A DNA stretch of 64,000 nt from Alphaproteobacteria bacterium (lineage in GTDB: Bacteria; Planctomycetota; Phycisphaerae; UBA1845): assembly GCA_028285105.1 (NCBI GenBank), contig JANQQE010000013.1, forward strand, positions 1-64,000, in the 5' to 3' direction. The notes under the pieces were generated by a model. The model saw nothing but the letters and a program-made list of their open reading frames with translations, was not told the DNA's origin and did not search any database. Shown piece after piece: positions 1 through 8,601 of the stretch (positions are counted from its first letter, which is position 1; every line of letters begins with the position of its first letter). Both the position numbers and the translations under genes were made by a program.

Positions 1-69
1 TGGCCTTTCCCCCTCAAGCTGATCCAGCAGTTGGGTTAGGATTTTGGTTTCGATTGAGGAGGAATTGCC

Positions 70-348
70 ATGAGCAGACGGCGTCATTCGACGGAACAAA
101 TCATTCACAAGTTGCGTGAGGCTGAGGTTCTAATTTCCCAAGACCAGACGGTTGAACATGCCTGCAAGCAAATCGGTGTGACGGTGCAGACGTACTATCG
201 CTGGCGCAAGGAGTACGGTGGACTGAGGGCCGACCAGGCGAAGCGGCTCAAGGAACTGGAACGCGAGAACACACGCTTGAAGCGGTTGTTGGCTGATGCC
301 GAGTTGGACAAGGCGATTCTTCGAGAGGCGGCCAACCCAAACTTCTGA
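70..348 (+). CDS. IS3 transposase subunit A (HTH protein OrfA)
   Basis: The 92-residue protein has the OrfA signature: a helix-turn-helix around residues 10-45 (a run ending in YYRWRKEYGG) followed by a leucine-zipper helix (LKELERENTRLKRLLADAEL). OrfA binds the IS ends and dimerises. A good ribosome-binding site, GAGGAGG at 57-63, lies just before the ATG. The frame ends 17 bases before the first ATG of OrfB, which lies in the -1 frame. The heptamer CCCAAAC at 336-342 reads C-CCA-AAC in the OrfA frame, which is the X-XXY-YYZ form of a -1 slippery site, so a fused OrfAB is likely to be made as well. Confidence 0.9.
   Translation: MSRRRHSTEQIIHKLREAEVLISQDQTVEHACKQIGVTVQTYYRWRKEYGGLRADQAKRLKELERENTRLKRLLADAELDKAILREAANPNF
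336..342 (+). promoter_or_regulatory. Candidate -1 programmed frameshift site CCCAAAC
   Basis: In the OrfA frame the bases read C-CCA-AAC. A one-base backward slip gives CCC-AAA and continues into the OrfB frame with CTT CTG AGC, coding for LLS, which is where OrfB homology normally begins. The OrfA stop TGA follows at 346-348. I did not establish a downstream stimulatory hairpin. Confidence 0.6.
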
Positions 349-365
349 GCCCGCAGCGGAAGCGG

Positions 366-1238
366 ATGGCGGTCGATCAGGTCATTGATCGACTGAAGGT
401 TTCCGAGCGGCGGGCTTGCCGAGTGCTTCGACAATCGCGTGCGACACAACGTTACTTGCCACAGGTTCGCGACGATGAAGAACCTCTGACGCGACGCATC
501 ATCGAGCTGGCGGCGATGTATGGGCGCTACGGAACGCCCAGGATTAGGCGGCTATTGAAGGACGAAGGCTGGCGGGTGAATCACAAACGGTTGGAACGGA
601 TCTGGCGTCAGCAGGGTTTGAAAGTGCCGCAGAAGCAGCCCAAACGAGGGAGGCTCTGGTTAAACGACGGCTCATGTGTTCGATTGAGACCACAGCATCG
701 TGATCATGTTTGGGCATACGACTTTGTGCATGGTCGAACGCACGACGGCCAGGGCTTCCGGATGCTGACGATGGTGGATGAATTTACGCGGGAGTGCCTG
801 GCGATCGATGTAAGCAGGCGCTTGAATTCGGAAGATGTGCTGGAGCGACTGGCGTGGTTGTTTGCAACCAGAGGTGTTCCGGATCATGTGCGAAGTGATA
901 ACGGGCCGGAGTTTACGGCGCTGGCCGTTAGGAAATGGTTGAAACGAGTTGGGGTGAAGACACTGTTCATCGAACCGGGCTCACCGTGGGAGAACGGATA
1001 CGTGGAGAGCTTCAACGGAAAGCTTCGTGATGAACTACTCAACGGAGAGATCTTCTACACGATGACGGAGGCAAGAGTGCTGATCGAACAATGGAGACGA
1101 CACTACAACCAAGTCAGGCCACACAGCGCGCTGGGCTATCGGCCACCCGCACCGGAGACGATCGAACCAGCTGAGACGTGCTCCGCTACGCTCCGCACGC
1201 CTCAGCTGGCCATACGGAGTGCCCTTGGACTAACATGA
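366..1238 (+). CDS. IS3 transposase subunit B (DDE integrase OrfB)
   Basis: The 290-residue frame carries an N-terminal HTH_21-like segment and an rve integrase core. The catalytic triad is visible: Asp in WAYDFVHGRT, Asp in VRSDNGPEF and Glu in ENGYVESFNGKLRDE. It catalyses cleavage and strand transfer of the IS. The -1 frame is open upstream of the ATG through LLSPQRKR, a stretch normally found at the start of OrfB in this group. The natural active product is therefore probably an OrfAB fusion made by frameshifting at 336-342, and the ATG at 366 may not be used. No stop or frameshift interrupts the domain. Confidence 0.9.
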   Translation: MAVDQVIDRLKVSERRACRVLRQSRATQRYLPQVRDDEEPLTRRIIELAAMYGRYGTPRIRRLLKDEGWRVNHKRLERIWRQQGLKVPQKQPKRGRLWLNDGSCVRLRPQHRDHVWAYDFVHGRTHDGQGFRMLTMVDEFTRECLAIDVSRRLNSEDVLERLAWLFATRGVPDHVRSDNGPEFTALAVRKWLKRVGVKTLFIEPGSPWENGYVESFNGKLRDELLNGEIFYTMTEARVLIEQWRRHYNQVRPHSALGYRPPAPETIEPAETCSATLRTPQLAIRSALGLT

Positions 1239-1433
1239 GCACTGGTATTAACACCGGGGGAAGGTCAGCTTAGTGAGCGCACAGCCAATGGCATGAAGCT
1301 ATTCAAGGCGGGATTGAATCGCCAACATGCTTCGAAAACTTCAGTCGCGACTCAGCATTATCTGAAGACTTCCAGACTGCGGTTTTCCGAACCAGCGATT
1401 ACGGTCGCAAGTGCCCGATTCCGGCAACAAAGA

Positions 1434-1521
1434 TTCAACTGGTGTCCCCTCGCCCCGAGTGCCTCAGAAGTCATTGCCTATCAAGGTTTTATGAATGTGA
1501 TAGCGACCGGATTTAAGCTTT
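1434..1521 (+). repeat. Dispersed direct repeat, copy 1
   Basis: Bases 1434-1497 are identical over 64 positions to 8898-8961, and the next 24 positions match at 19, so the unit is about 88 bp (83 matches). Both copies face the same way. They bracket the mutagenesis module (1835-8251) and each lies beside transposon material. No terminal inverted repeats are seen, so it is more likely a shared fragment of a larger lost element than a complete MITE. Confidence 0.85.
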
Positions 1522-1716
1522 CAAGTCGCCGGATCGATCAGGTACATCTTCATCTTGGATGTGACGGCTGCTACGTTCTACACGCAAAGCTCCATGTTTG
1601 TGAATGAATCCAGCGAAACGGCGCGTCAGTTTTCAAGTTCGGGCGGTTGGATCGTCCTTGGGAGCCTGCTGGTCTTCATCGCTTCGGTGGTCATTCTTCG
1701 GCATCGTCCCGCTTGA
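1522..1716 (+). pseudogene. 3' remnant of a membrane-protein gene
   Basis: Reading in the frame of the stop at 1714-1716 gives a natural-looking C-terminus: a polar stretch (TQSSMFVNESSETARQFSSS) followed by one clean transmembrane helix (GGWIVLGSLLVFIASVVIL) and a short basic tail RHRPA. The frame has no fitting start; it enters directly from the dispersed repeat at about 1521. This suggests that an element carrying the repeat cut off the 5' part of the gene. The family is not recognisable from the remaining 60 or so residues. Confidence 0.55.
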
Positions 1717-1834
1717 ACAAAGAGAGCGATCATTCAACAATGATGGATACACTTGGTCTCAAGCAGTTGGCAACCAAGCTGCACATCGCATTTCTCAAGC
1801 GCATAAGCCGAACAGATTCGTTACGATCCGTTGT

Positions 1835-2566
1835 ATGTGCGGGCGCTTCACCATCAAGACACCGAATCCACAGTTGATCGATCTCTTCGGGCTTTCCGAA
1901 GAGCCATCGCTAACGCCGCGATACAACGTCTCGCCCACGCAAATGGTACCGGTTATACGAACGTCTGAAGCTTCGGGCTCGCGGCAAATCGACATGTTGC
2001 GATGGGGCTTGATCCCAAAGTGGGCGAAGGACAAGAGTATCGGCAATCGATTGATCAACGCGCGATCGGAGACGGTACACGAGAAGCCGTCGTTCCGCAG
2101 CGCATTTCACCATCGACGGTGCCTTGTCGTTGCCGACGGATTTTACGAATGGAAGCGCTTGCCCGACAAAAAGCGTAAAGAGCCGTATTACTTCACGATG
2201 ACCGACGGTGGACCGTTCGCGTTCGCCGGCTTGTGGGAACGATGGACCGATTCGGACGGCGCGATCATCGAGTCTTGCGCCGTACTCACTACGGTCGCGA
2301 ACGATCTACTGGCCGACGTACACGACCGCATGCCGGTGATTCTTCCGCCAGAAAACCACGACACCTGGCTGGACACCACAATCGACGAACCGGCATCGAT
2401 ACGTCATCTGTTCGATCCGTTGCCGGGATCGTCGATGCAAAAACGCCTAGTCGGCACGCTGGTCAATAACCCCCGAAACGACAAGCCGGCATGCATCGAT
2501 CCGGTGGAAGAAACGGGTGGCTCTTCTTCTGAAACAGGCACCCTGTTTTCGGATCTCGACGACTGA
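1835..2566 (+). CDS. SOS response-associated protein, YedK/HMCES family
   Basis: Proteins of this family form a thiazolidine crosslink between Cys2 and abasic sites in single-stranded DNA and so shield them. The start was set at the ATG giving MCGRF, because the reactive cysteine must be residue 2 after Met removal; the frame is open about 230 bases upstream but that part has no homology. Residues matching the YedK active site are Cys2, Asn75 (in NARSET), Glu105 (in FYEWK) and His163 (in HDRMPVIL). At 243 residues it has a normal family length. It sits 200 bases before imuA on the same strand, a fitting place for a DNA-damage gene. The upstream site is weak for ribosome binding. Confidence 0.92.
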   Translation: MCGRFTIKTPNPQLIDLFGLSEEPSLTPRYNVSPTQMVPVIRTSEASGSRQIDMLRWGLIPKWAKDKSIGNRLINARSETVHEKPSFRSAFHHRRCLVVADGFYEWKRLPDKKRKEPYYFTMTDGGPFAFAGLWERWTDSDGAIIESCAVLTTVANDLLADVHDRMPVILPPENHDTWLDTTIDEPASIRHLFDPLPGSSMQKRLVGTLVNNPRNDKPACIDPVEETGGSSSETGTLFSDLDD

Positions 2567-2680
2567 CCTGTAAGCCACCCGACGCAGACGATTTCGCACG
2601 GCTTGTTGGTCTTCATTACCTTTTGAAGTCAACGCCCTATCGCTGGCGACGGCTTATCGTTGCCGGTCATTTTCAATCGC

Positions 2681-2719
2681 TTGACCTCGCCTTATGTTTG
2701 GTATATGTTAGGGTATGAA
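2681..2719 (+). promoter_or_regulatory. Promoter of imuA-imuB-dnaE2 with a possible SOS operator
   Basis: TTGACC at 2681-2686 and TATGTT at 2704-2709 are separated by 17 bases, a near-ideal sigma-70 promoter. TATGTT occurs at 2693-2698 and again at 2704-2709, and a related TATGAA follows at 2714-2719, so the motif recurs at 11- and 10-base steps on one face of the helix. Because these genes are LexA-controlled in other bacteria, this is a reasonable candidate for a LexA site, but the motif of this lineage is not known to me. Confidence 0.6.
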
Positions 2720-2766
2720 TTAATTAGCGAAGTGGCTTGTTTGTGCCGATTTTGAGGAGTGAAGCG

Positions 2767-3549
2767 GTGAAGACGATACGGGGTGCATTAGCGCCCGAGG
2801 CGAAGCGTGCGCGGATCGAACAACTCCGCGAATTACTCGATCAACGTAAAGACCAACGCGGTAACCGTCCCCGCAAATACGTTTCGACGGGGTTCGAGCA
2901 ACTGGATCGGCACCTTCCGCATCGCGGCTTGCCGTGTGGTGCCATTACCGAATTGATCGCGCCATCGGAGGGTTGCGGAGCGGCGACGCTCGCATTCAAC
3001 ACGGCCCGCGAAGCGAGCCATCGGCAAGGTTTCGTTGTCGTCGTCGACATGCACGCATCGTGGTACATGCCGGCATTGTGGACACTGGGTTTTTCATCCG
3101 ACCAACTGCTGTTGATATACCCCCGCACAATAAGCGATGCGCTGTTGGCGATGGAACAATCGCTCGCGTGCTCTGCGGTGTCAGCCGTCGTCACTTCGGT
3201 TCGTCAGCTTCGCAGCCAGCATTCGCGCCGGTTGCAATTGGCGGCAGAGCGAGGCAACACCCTGGGCCTTGTCGTGCGTTCGCGTGACGATGGGAGCAAC
3301 CGCTCGTTTGCGTCCGTCAGAATGCTAATCGAACCCGAACCGGGGCAAGCACCGTTATCCGAATTCGATCGTGTTGTTCGACGATTCTGTCGCGTCACCT
3401 TGTGCAAGGTCTGGGAATGGAGGCCCACAGAGACCCTTGTGATCGGTCTCGACCATGAAACGAATACTTGCGATTCACTTTCCATACTTAGCCGCCGAGT
3501 ACGAATGCACGTCGCCGAGCAAAGTGTCGCCAAACGAAGTAGCGCGTAG
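2767..3549 (+). CDS. imuA: ImuA, RecA-like accessory factor of the mutasome
   Basis: ImuA joins ImuB and DnaE2 in damage-induced error-prone synthesis. The 260-residue protein has the RecA-like layout: STGFEQLDRHLP (the STGxxxLD motif), then GLPCGAITELIAPSEG where the P-loop would be. The loop lacks the GK[ST] lysine, which is usual for ImuA. I chose the GTG at 2767 because GAGGAG at 2754-2759 is well spaced from it; an in-frame TTG at 2737 has no such site and lies closer to the transcript start. The gene overlaps imuB by 95 bases, so the two are translationally coupled. Confidence 0.88.
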   Translation: MKTIRGALAPEAKRARIEQLRELLDQRKDQRGNRPRKYVSTGFEQLDRHLPHRGLPCGAITELIAPSEGCGAATLAFNTAREASHRQGFVVVVDMHASWYMPALWTLGFSSDQLLLIYPRTISDALLAMEQSLACSAVSAVVTSVRQLRSQHSRRLQLAAERGNTLGLVVRSRDDGSNRSFASVRMLIEPEPGQAPLSEFDRVVRRFCRVTLCKVWEWRPTETLVIGLDHETNTCDSLSILSRRVRMHVAEQSVAKRSSA

Positions 3550-5005
3550 CGCCAGTTCTGCAAATGCGCCATGCGTTGTCGTTTCCCAGCACACCACCGG
3601 GGAATGTGTCGTCGGGGGCAACCGAAGCGCCGAAGCGGTTGGCATCCGGATCGGAATGCCCCTGGCAGAAGCGAGAGCGCTCGTAAGAACATCGGAATCG
3701 CTCGTTGTTCGCCGTCACAATCCCGAAGCCGTTCAAAAAGCGCTGGAGACGCTTGCAATCTGGTGCGATCAATTCTCGCCGGTTGTTCATGTTGAAGGCA
3801 TGGATACGCTTCTGATCGACATGACCGGGACGCAGCGTTTGTTCACCGACGAAAACGCGCTGCTGAAAACCATCGGCAAGCAACTTCATCGTCTGGGCTA
3901 TACGTCGCGACTCGCATGTGCCGACACTTGTGGGGCTGCGTGGGCGCTTGCCCATGTCCACGACGACGACCGTGCGATCGCGCAGCCCGGAGCGACGGCT
4001 GCCTCCCTTGCCCGATTACCGGTCTGGGCGTTGCGTCTTGATGAAGCATGCGTTCAGTCGTTGCGTTCGCTTGGCGTTGCAACCATTGAAGCGCTGTTGC
4101 ACATGCCGCGTTCGTCGCTCGCGCTCCGCTTTGGCGACGCGCTCGTTTTGCGCATCGATCAAGCCCTGGGCGATGTGCCTGAGTTGCTTGTACCGTTTCG
4201 CCCACCCTCGGTTGTCGGCAGTTCGATTTCGATCGCCGCATCAACGGACCGGCTCGACATTTTGAAGGAAGCCATCGCCCGCGTCACTGACACCTTCTGC
4301 AAGAAGCTTGAGAATCGTGTCGCCGGTGTGCAGCAGATCTTTTTGAGATTCGGGCGCCCGACTTTACGGCCTTTCACGATCGAACAAACCATGTCGCGAC
4401 CAACGCGATCGGTCGGCCACTTGCAATCGTTGCTGCTTAGTACGCTCGATCGGTTGACCACGATCGGTATTCATGGCCGCATCGACAAAGTCGGACTCTG
4501 GGCGCGCCACCTCATACCGCTCGACGCTCTTCAAGCTGAGTTGTTTGAACCGGATGTTTCCAGATACGAGAGCATTGGCCAACTAATCGATCGTCTTTCA
4601 AATCAACTCGGTACGGACAACGTTGTTCGGACGCGACCGCAAAGCGACCATCTTCCCGAACGGGTTTATTCACACGTTCCCGCATTGAGTTTTCAGCCCA
4701 ACGTGAAACATAAGGTCGCTCATGACGCATCGATGGAGCATCGCCCGATCTGTCTGCTGGCGCGCCCCGTTCGCGTTTCCATGATTTCGGTGATTCCGGA
4801 CGGTCCACCGGCGCAGTTCTCGTGGAGCGGTACTCAGTTTGAGATTGTACGCTGCATCGGTCCGGAACGAATCGAAACCGGATGGTGGCGTGGCCGCCAT
4901 GTTCAGCGCGACTATTACCGCGCTGCGTGTCATACCGGGCAGCATGCCTGGTTGTTTCGCGAACGCATGACTGGTGAATGGTTTTTGCATGGGTGGTTCG
5001 ATTAG
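3455..5005 (+). CDS. imuB: ImuB, inactive Y-family polymerase-like protein
   Basis: ImuB bridges the beta clamp, DnaE2 and ImuA. The 516-residue protein opens with MKRILAIHFPYLAAEYE, where active Y-family enzymes have the first metal-binding Asp, and carries EGMDTLLIDMTG in place of the SxDE motif, so it lacks the polymerase acidic residues, as is normal for ImuB. The finger/palm/little-finger layout is followed by an ImuB-type C-terminal domain ending in GEWFLHGWFD. The start fits the family (M[RK]RxLA). It begins inside imuA and ends 12 bases before dnaE2, a tight operon. No canonical QLxLF clamp peptide was obvious; a variant may be present. Confidence 0.92.
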   Translation: MKRILAIHFPYLAAEYECTSPSKVSPNEVARSASSANAPCVVVSQHTTGECVVGGNRSAEAVGIRIGMPLAEARALVRTSESLVVRRHNPEAVQKALETLAIWCDQFSPVVHVEGMDTLLIDMTGTQRLFTDENALLKTIGKQLHRLGYTSRLACADTCGAAWALAHVHDDDRAIAQPGATAASLARLPVWALRLDEACVQSLRSLGVATIEALLHMPRSSLALRFGDALVLRIDQALGDVPELLVPFRPPSVVGSSISIAASTDRLDILKEAIARVTDTFCKKLENRVAGVQQIFLRFGRPTLRPFTIEQTMSRPTRSVGHLQSLLLSTLDRLTTIGIHGRIDKVGLWARHLIPLDALQAELFEPDVSRYESIGQLIDRLSNQLGTDNVVRTRPQSDHLPERVYSHVPALSFQPNVKHKVAHDASMEHRPICLLARPVRVSMISVIPDGPPAQFSWSGTQFEIVRCIGPERIETGWWRGRHVQRDYYRAACHTGQHAWLFRERMTGEWFLHGWFD

Positions 5006-5017
5006 CGATCTTGCGAA

Positions 5018-8000
5018 ATGCCTGAATACACGAATGAACTCAAACGCAAGCACCCGGCGAAAGTTCTCCGAACGATCCGTGAACCAAAACGCCGGCAATC
5101 ATCCGCAAGCGGTTACGTCGAACTGCGCTGCAAGAGCAACTTTTCATTTCTTCGTGGAGCGTCACATCCGGAGGAACTCGTCGAGCAGGCGGAAGAACTC
5201 GGGTACTCGGCGCTGGCCATCACCGATCGCAACACCCTTTCAGGCATCGTACGCGCTCATATTGCGGCTAAAACCCGCGACATAAAACTCATCATCGGTG
5301 CCGAAATCACGCCGCAAGACGCCCCGCCCATCGCACTTTATCCGACAAACCGAGCAGCCTACGGCCGATTGTGTCGCCTGCTCACCAAGGGCAATCTGCG
5401 CGCTAAAAAAGGGGAGTGCGAACTCTACTTTTCGGATATTGCGGCGCTATCCGATGGCCTGATCGGACTGGTTCTCTCGACGTCGGTCCGAATCGACGAC
5501 GATCAACTGTACCCATATCGCGACGTTTTCGGCGACCGTCTTTATCTGTCGGCCTCGCACTTACATGGTTCCGGCGATACCCAATACGTCGCGATGATGC
5601 GGGAACAATCGTCCCGTGTTGGCATTCCGTTGGTCGCAACCAACGATGTGCATTACCACGTTGCGGAACGTCGGTTCCTTCAGGATGTTCTCACCTGCAT
5701 CCGCGAAAAATGCACACTCGCGCAGGCGGGGACGCGCCTGTTTTCCAATGCCGAACGGTACTTGAAATCGCCGGAATCGATCGCCCGGCTTTTTCCCGAC
5801 GATCCGAATGCGATTGCCCGAACGGTTGAGATCGCACACCGGTGCCGATTCAGTCTTGATGAATTGCAATACCATTATCCCGAGGAGATCTGCCCGGACG
5901 ACCGAACGCCATACGCGCATTTGCTGCATCTTGTCGAACAAGGGGCAAAGAAACGCTACCCCGACGGAACCCCGGAAAAAGTCGAAAGACTCATTGCCCA
6001 TGAGATGCAGCTGATCGAGGAATTGCATTTCGAACCGTATTTTCTGACCGTTTACGACCTTGTCCGATATGCCCGTTCGCGGGGAATTCTCTGCCAAGGT
6101 CGCGGCAGCGCAGCAAACTCGGCTGTGTGCTATTGCCTCGGCATCACATCGGTCGATCCCGACCGGGTCGAACTGCTGTTCGAGCGCTTCATTTCGAAAG
6201 AACGCAACGAACCACCGGATATCGATGTCGATTTTGAGCATGAGCGGCGCGAAGAAGTACTCCAGTATGTATTCGACAAATACGGGCGGGATCGGGCAGG
6301 GATCGTTGCGGAAGTCATCACCTATCGCCCCCGGTCAGCCGTGCGCGATGTGGGTAAGGCGCTCGGGTTGTCCCTTGATCGCATCAATTTGATTTCCAAA
6401 TCGCTCGAATGGTGGGCGGCAGAATCGGTACCCGACACGCACCTCAAAGACGCAGGCATTGACCCAAAAGAACGAACGATTCGCGCGCTGTCGAAATTGG
6501 TGCGGCAACTGCTCGGTTTTCCGCGTCACCTGTCGCAGCATGTCGGCGGGTTTGTCATCACGCAAACACCACTCTGCGAAATGGTTCCGATCGGCAACGC
6601 GGCGATGCCCGACCGAACGTTCATTGAATGGGACAAGGATGACATCGATGCCCTTGGTATGTTGAAGGTGGATTGCCTTGCGTTGGGCATGTTGACGGCC
6701 ATCCGAAAGTGCTTCGACCTTGTGCATGCGTACCAAAACGACGAACCGAAATGGACGCTCGCCTCCGTTCCGGCTGAAGATCCCGCGGTGTATGACATGC
6801 TCTGCGATGCGGATTCGATCGGCGTGTTCCAGGTGGAGTCCCGCGCTCAAATGACCATGTTGCCGCGGTTGAAGCCAAGGTGCTACTACGAACTTGTGAT
6901 CGAAGTTGCAATCGTCCGGCCCGGACCCATTCAAGGGAAAATGGTCCATCCGTATTTGCGACGCCGAAACAATGAAGAGTCGCCCGAGTATGCAACGCCG
7001 GAAGTCAAAGCCGTTCTCGAACGGACGCTCGGTATCCCGATTTTTCAGGAACAGGTGATGGCGTTGGCCGTCGCGGCAGCCGGTTTTACTCCGGGCGAAG
7101 CCGACCAACTTCGACGATCGATGGGCGTTTGGCGCAAAGTCGGCGTGATTGAACGATTCCGCGAAAAGCTGTTCACCGGAATGCAGGCGCATGGTTTGAG
7201 CCAGGACTTTGCCGAGCGACTGTGCGATCAGATTCGCGGATTCGGTGAATACGGGTTTCCGGAAAGTCACGCCGCATCGTTCGCCTTACTTGTGTATGTG
7301 TCTGCGTGGCTGAAACGATACCACCCGGCTGCGTTCTGTGCTGCAGTCATTAACAGTTTGCCAATGGGATTCTATGCACCGGCTCAGTTGGTGCGCGATG
7401 CCATTCAACATGGCGTTACTGTTGTGCCGATCGACGTCAACCACAGCCGATACGATTGCACACTGGAAGGCATTGACGCTTTGGCGTTCAGTCAATCGTC
7501 CGCGGAAGTTCCGCCGGCAGAATGGGGTAAGGGCGGGCCGTTGTTGCGTTTGGGTATGCGTTTGATTAAAGGCGTTTCACTGACAGAGGCCACACAGATC
7601 GAACAGGCAAGACAGGAGGCACCATTCGGTTCCATCATCGACCTTCACTGTCGGGCCCGGGCATCGCGGGCAACTTTGGCAAAGCTGGCGGCAGCCGATG
7701 CCTTTGGATCGCTCGGCCTCAATCGCAGAGAAGCGCTTTGGCAGGTGCTGGCCCTTGAAACGCGAACGGAAGCGCCGACGCTGTTTGACGATTTGATGGA
7801 CTGCGAACCAAATCCTCAGTTACCGAAACAATCGTTGACCGATCGCGTCGCCCAGGATTACTCGACTGTTGGCTTAACGTTGGCGGCACATCCGCTTTCG
7901 TTGCTCCGCAGCCGATTGCGAAAACGCGGCATGATTGACGCCAAACAATTAAAGACAACGCCAGCGAAACGAAAGGTACGCATTGCCGGACTCGTCATTA

Positions 8001-8251
8001 CGCGCCAACGCCCGGCAACCGCCAAGGGCACGCTTTTCTTTACTTTGGAGGACGAGTACGGCCAGATCAATCTTATCGTGCGGCAACGCGTGTATGAACG
8101 ATTCCGAAGAGCGGCCCGCGATGCGGTCGTGTTGGTTGCCGAAGGAATGGTCGAACGACAGGGCAAAGTGATTCACGTCATGGTGCAACGATTGGGAAAC
8201 GTATCGGACAGCATTCGCTCATTGACCGTGCGATCGCGAGATTTCAGATAA
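5018..8251 (+). CDS. dnaE2: Error-prone DNA polymerase III alpha subunit DnaE2
   Basis: This 1077-residue C-family polymerase performs lesion bypass with ImuA and ImuB. An N-terminal PHP domain starts at about residue 33 (YVELRCKSNFSFLRGASHPE). The palm metal ligands are in PDIDVDFEHERREE at about residue 400. The OB-fold at about 985-1060 (RIAGLVITRQRPATAKG) is the DnaE2 type, and the length is shorter than replicative DnaE (about 1150), which together point to DnaE2. The ATG at 5018 lies 12 bases after the imuB stop with a poor ribosome-binding site, suggesting coupled translation. No breaks are seen. A relic of an IS3-like end starts 68 bases after the stop. Confidence 0.95.
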   Translation: MPEYTNELKRKHPAKVLRTIREPKRRQSSASGYVELRCKSNFSFLRGASHPEELVEQAEELGYSALAITDRNTLSGIVRAHIAAKTRDIKLIIGAEITPQDAPPIALYPTNRAAYGRLCRLLTKGNLRAKKGECELYFSDIAALSDGLIGLVLSTSVRIDDDQLYPYRDVFGDRLYLSASHLHGSGDTQYVAMMREQSSRVGIPLVATNDVHYHVAERRFLQDVLTCIREKCTLAQAGTRLFSNAERYLKSPESIARLFPDDPNAIARTVEIAHRCRFSLDELQYHYPEEICPDDRTPYAHLLHLVEQGAKKRYPDGTPEKVERLIAHEMQLIEELHFEPYFLTVYDLVRYARSRGILCQGRGSAANSAVCYCLGITSVDPDRVELLFERFISKERNEPPDIDVDFEHERREEVLQYVFDKYGRDRAGIVAEVITYRPRSAVRDVGKALGLSLDRINLISKSLEWWAAESVPDTHLKDAGIDPKERTIRALSKLVRQLLGFPRHLSQHVGGFVITQTPLCEMVPIGNAAMPDRTFIEWDKDDIDALGMLKVDCLALGMLTAIRKCFDLVHAYQNDEPKWTLASVPAEDPAVYDMLCDADSIGVFQVESRAQMTMLPRLKPRCYYELVIEVAIVRPGPIQGKMVHPYLRRRNNEESPEYATPEVKAVLERTLGIPIFQEQVMALAVAAAGFTPGEADQLRRSMGVWRKVGVIERFREKLFTGMQAHGLSQDFAERLCDQIRGFGEYGFPESHAASFALLVYVSAWLKRYHPAAFCAAVINSLPMGFYAPAQLVRDAIQHGVTVVPIDVNHSRYDCTLEGIDALAFSQSSAEVPPAEWGKGGPLLRLGMRLIKGVSLTEATQIEQARQEAPFGSIIDLHCRARASRATLAKLAAADAFGSLGLNRREALWQVLALETRTEAPTLFDDLMDCEPNPQLPKQSLTDRVAQDYSTVGLTLAAHPLSLLRSRLRKRGMIDAKQLKTTPAKRKVRIAGLVITRQRPATAKGTLFFTLEDEYGQINLIVRQRVYERFRRAARDAVVLVAEGMVERQGKVIHVMVQRLGNVSDSIRSLTVRSRDFR

Positions 8252-8601
8252 GCGATCATTGTTTGTAGGTATTGCAATTGTTTCCTTAAAGTCAAATCTG
8301 GCCTCACGAAGACGAATGTTGACCATTCCCGCTCAAACTGATTCACGTGTTAGGTAGAGGGATTGAAATCGCCCTGTGCGATTACCGGAGCCCGGGCGAG
8401 TAGATCGCGTTAAGACACAACAAGGGGCTCCACGTCGCTCACGAACCCGAACCACGCCCCCTTGGTCAGATATTCCGACAACCTTGGGGAATAAAGGAAT
8501 CGCGTATCTAATGACCCGCTCCCATTGTTAGTGCCTATCCGAATAACCATTGAATAGCCGATAGTTTTTTTGGCGATGGTGCCGGAGCATGGAGGCTCGT
8601 G
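8252..8601. other. Scar region with an IS3-like left-end relic
   Basis: No gene is supported. Bases 8320-8345 match the left tip of the IS3 copy at window start at 21 of 26 positions (TGACCATTCCCGCTCAAACT against TGGCCTTTCCCCCTCAAGCT for the first 20), so an IS3 relative probably once ended here. The rest, up to the IS5-type fragment, shows nothing I can name. Confidence 0.5.

Larger units (their letters stand above)
1..1267 (+). mobile_element. Complete IS3-family insertion sequence
   Basis: Two consecutive frames encode an HTH protein and a DDE integrase, the usual IS3 layout. The outer ends pair as imperfect inverted repeats: TGGCCTTTCCCCC at 1-13 and, on the other strand, TGACCTTCCCCC from 1267 inward to 1256. 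The tips start with TG as expected for IS3. The length of about 1.27 kb is normal for the IS407/IS51-like subgroup. The window begins exactly at, or very close to, the left tip, so a target-site duplication cannot be checked on the left; the right flank is GCTTA. Both frames look intact, so the copy may still be active. Confidence 0.85.
1268..1834. other. Gene-poor scar between IS3 and the yedK-like gene
   Basis: No intact gene is supported here. The stretch holds the first copy of an 88-bp dispersed repeat (1434-1521) and, directly after it, the 3' end of a broken gene (1522-1716). A frame of 104 codons at 1293-1607 runs across both pieces in a frame that fits neither; I do not regard it as a gene. 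The yedK-like start lies at 1835 and no convincing sigma-70 promoter is seen for it. Confidence 0.5.

Noticed and set aside
1293..1607. 104-codon frame after the IS3 element
   Set aside because: It crosses the dispersed repeat and a broken gene in a frame matching neither, and has no homology or ribosome-binding site.
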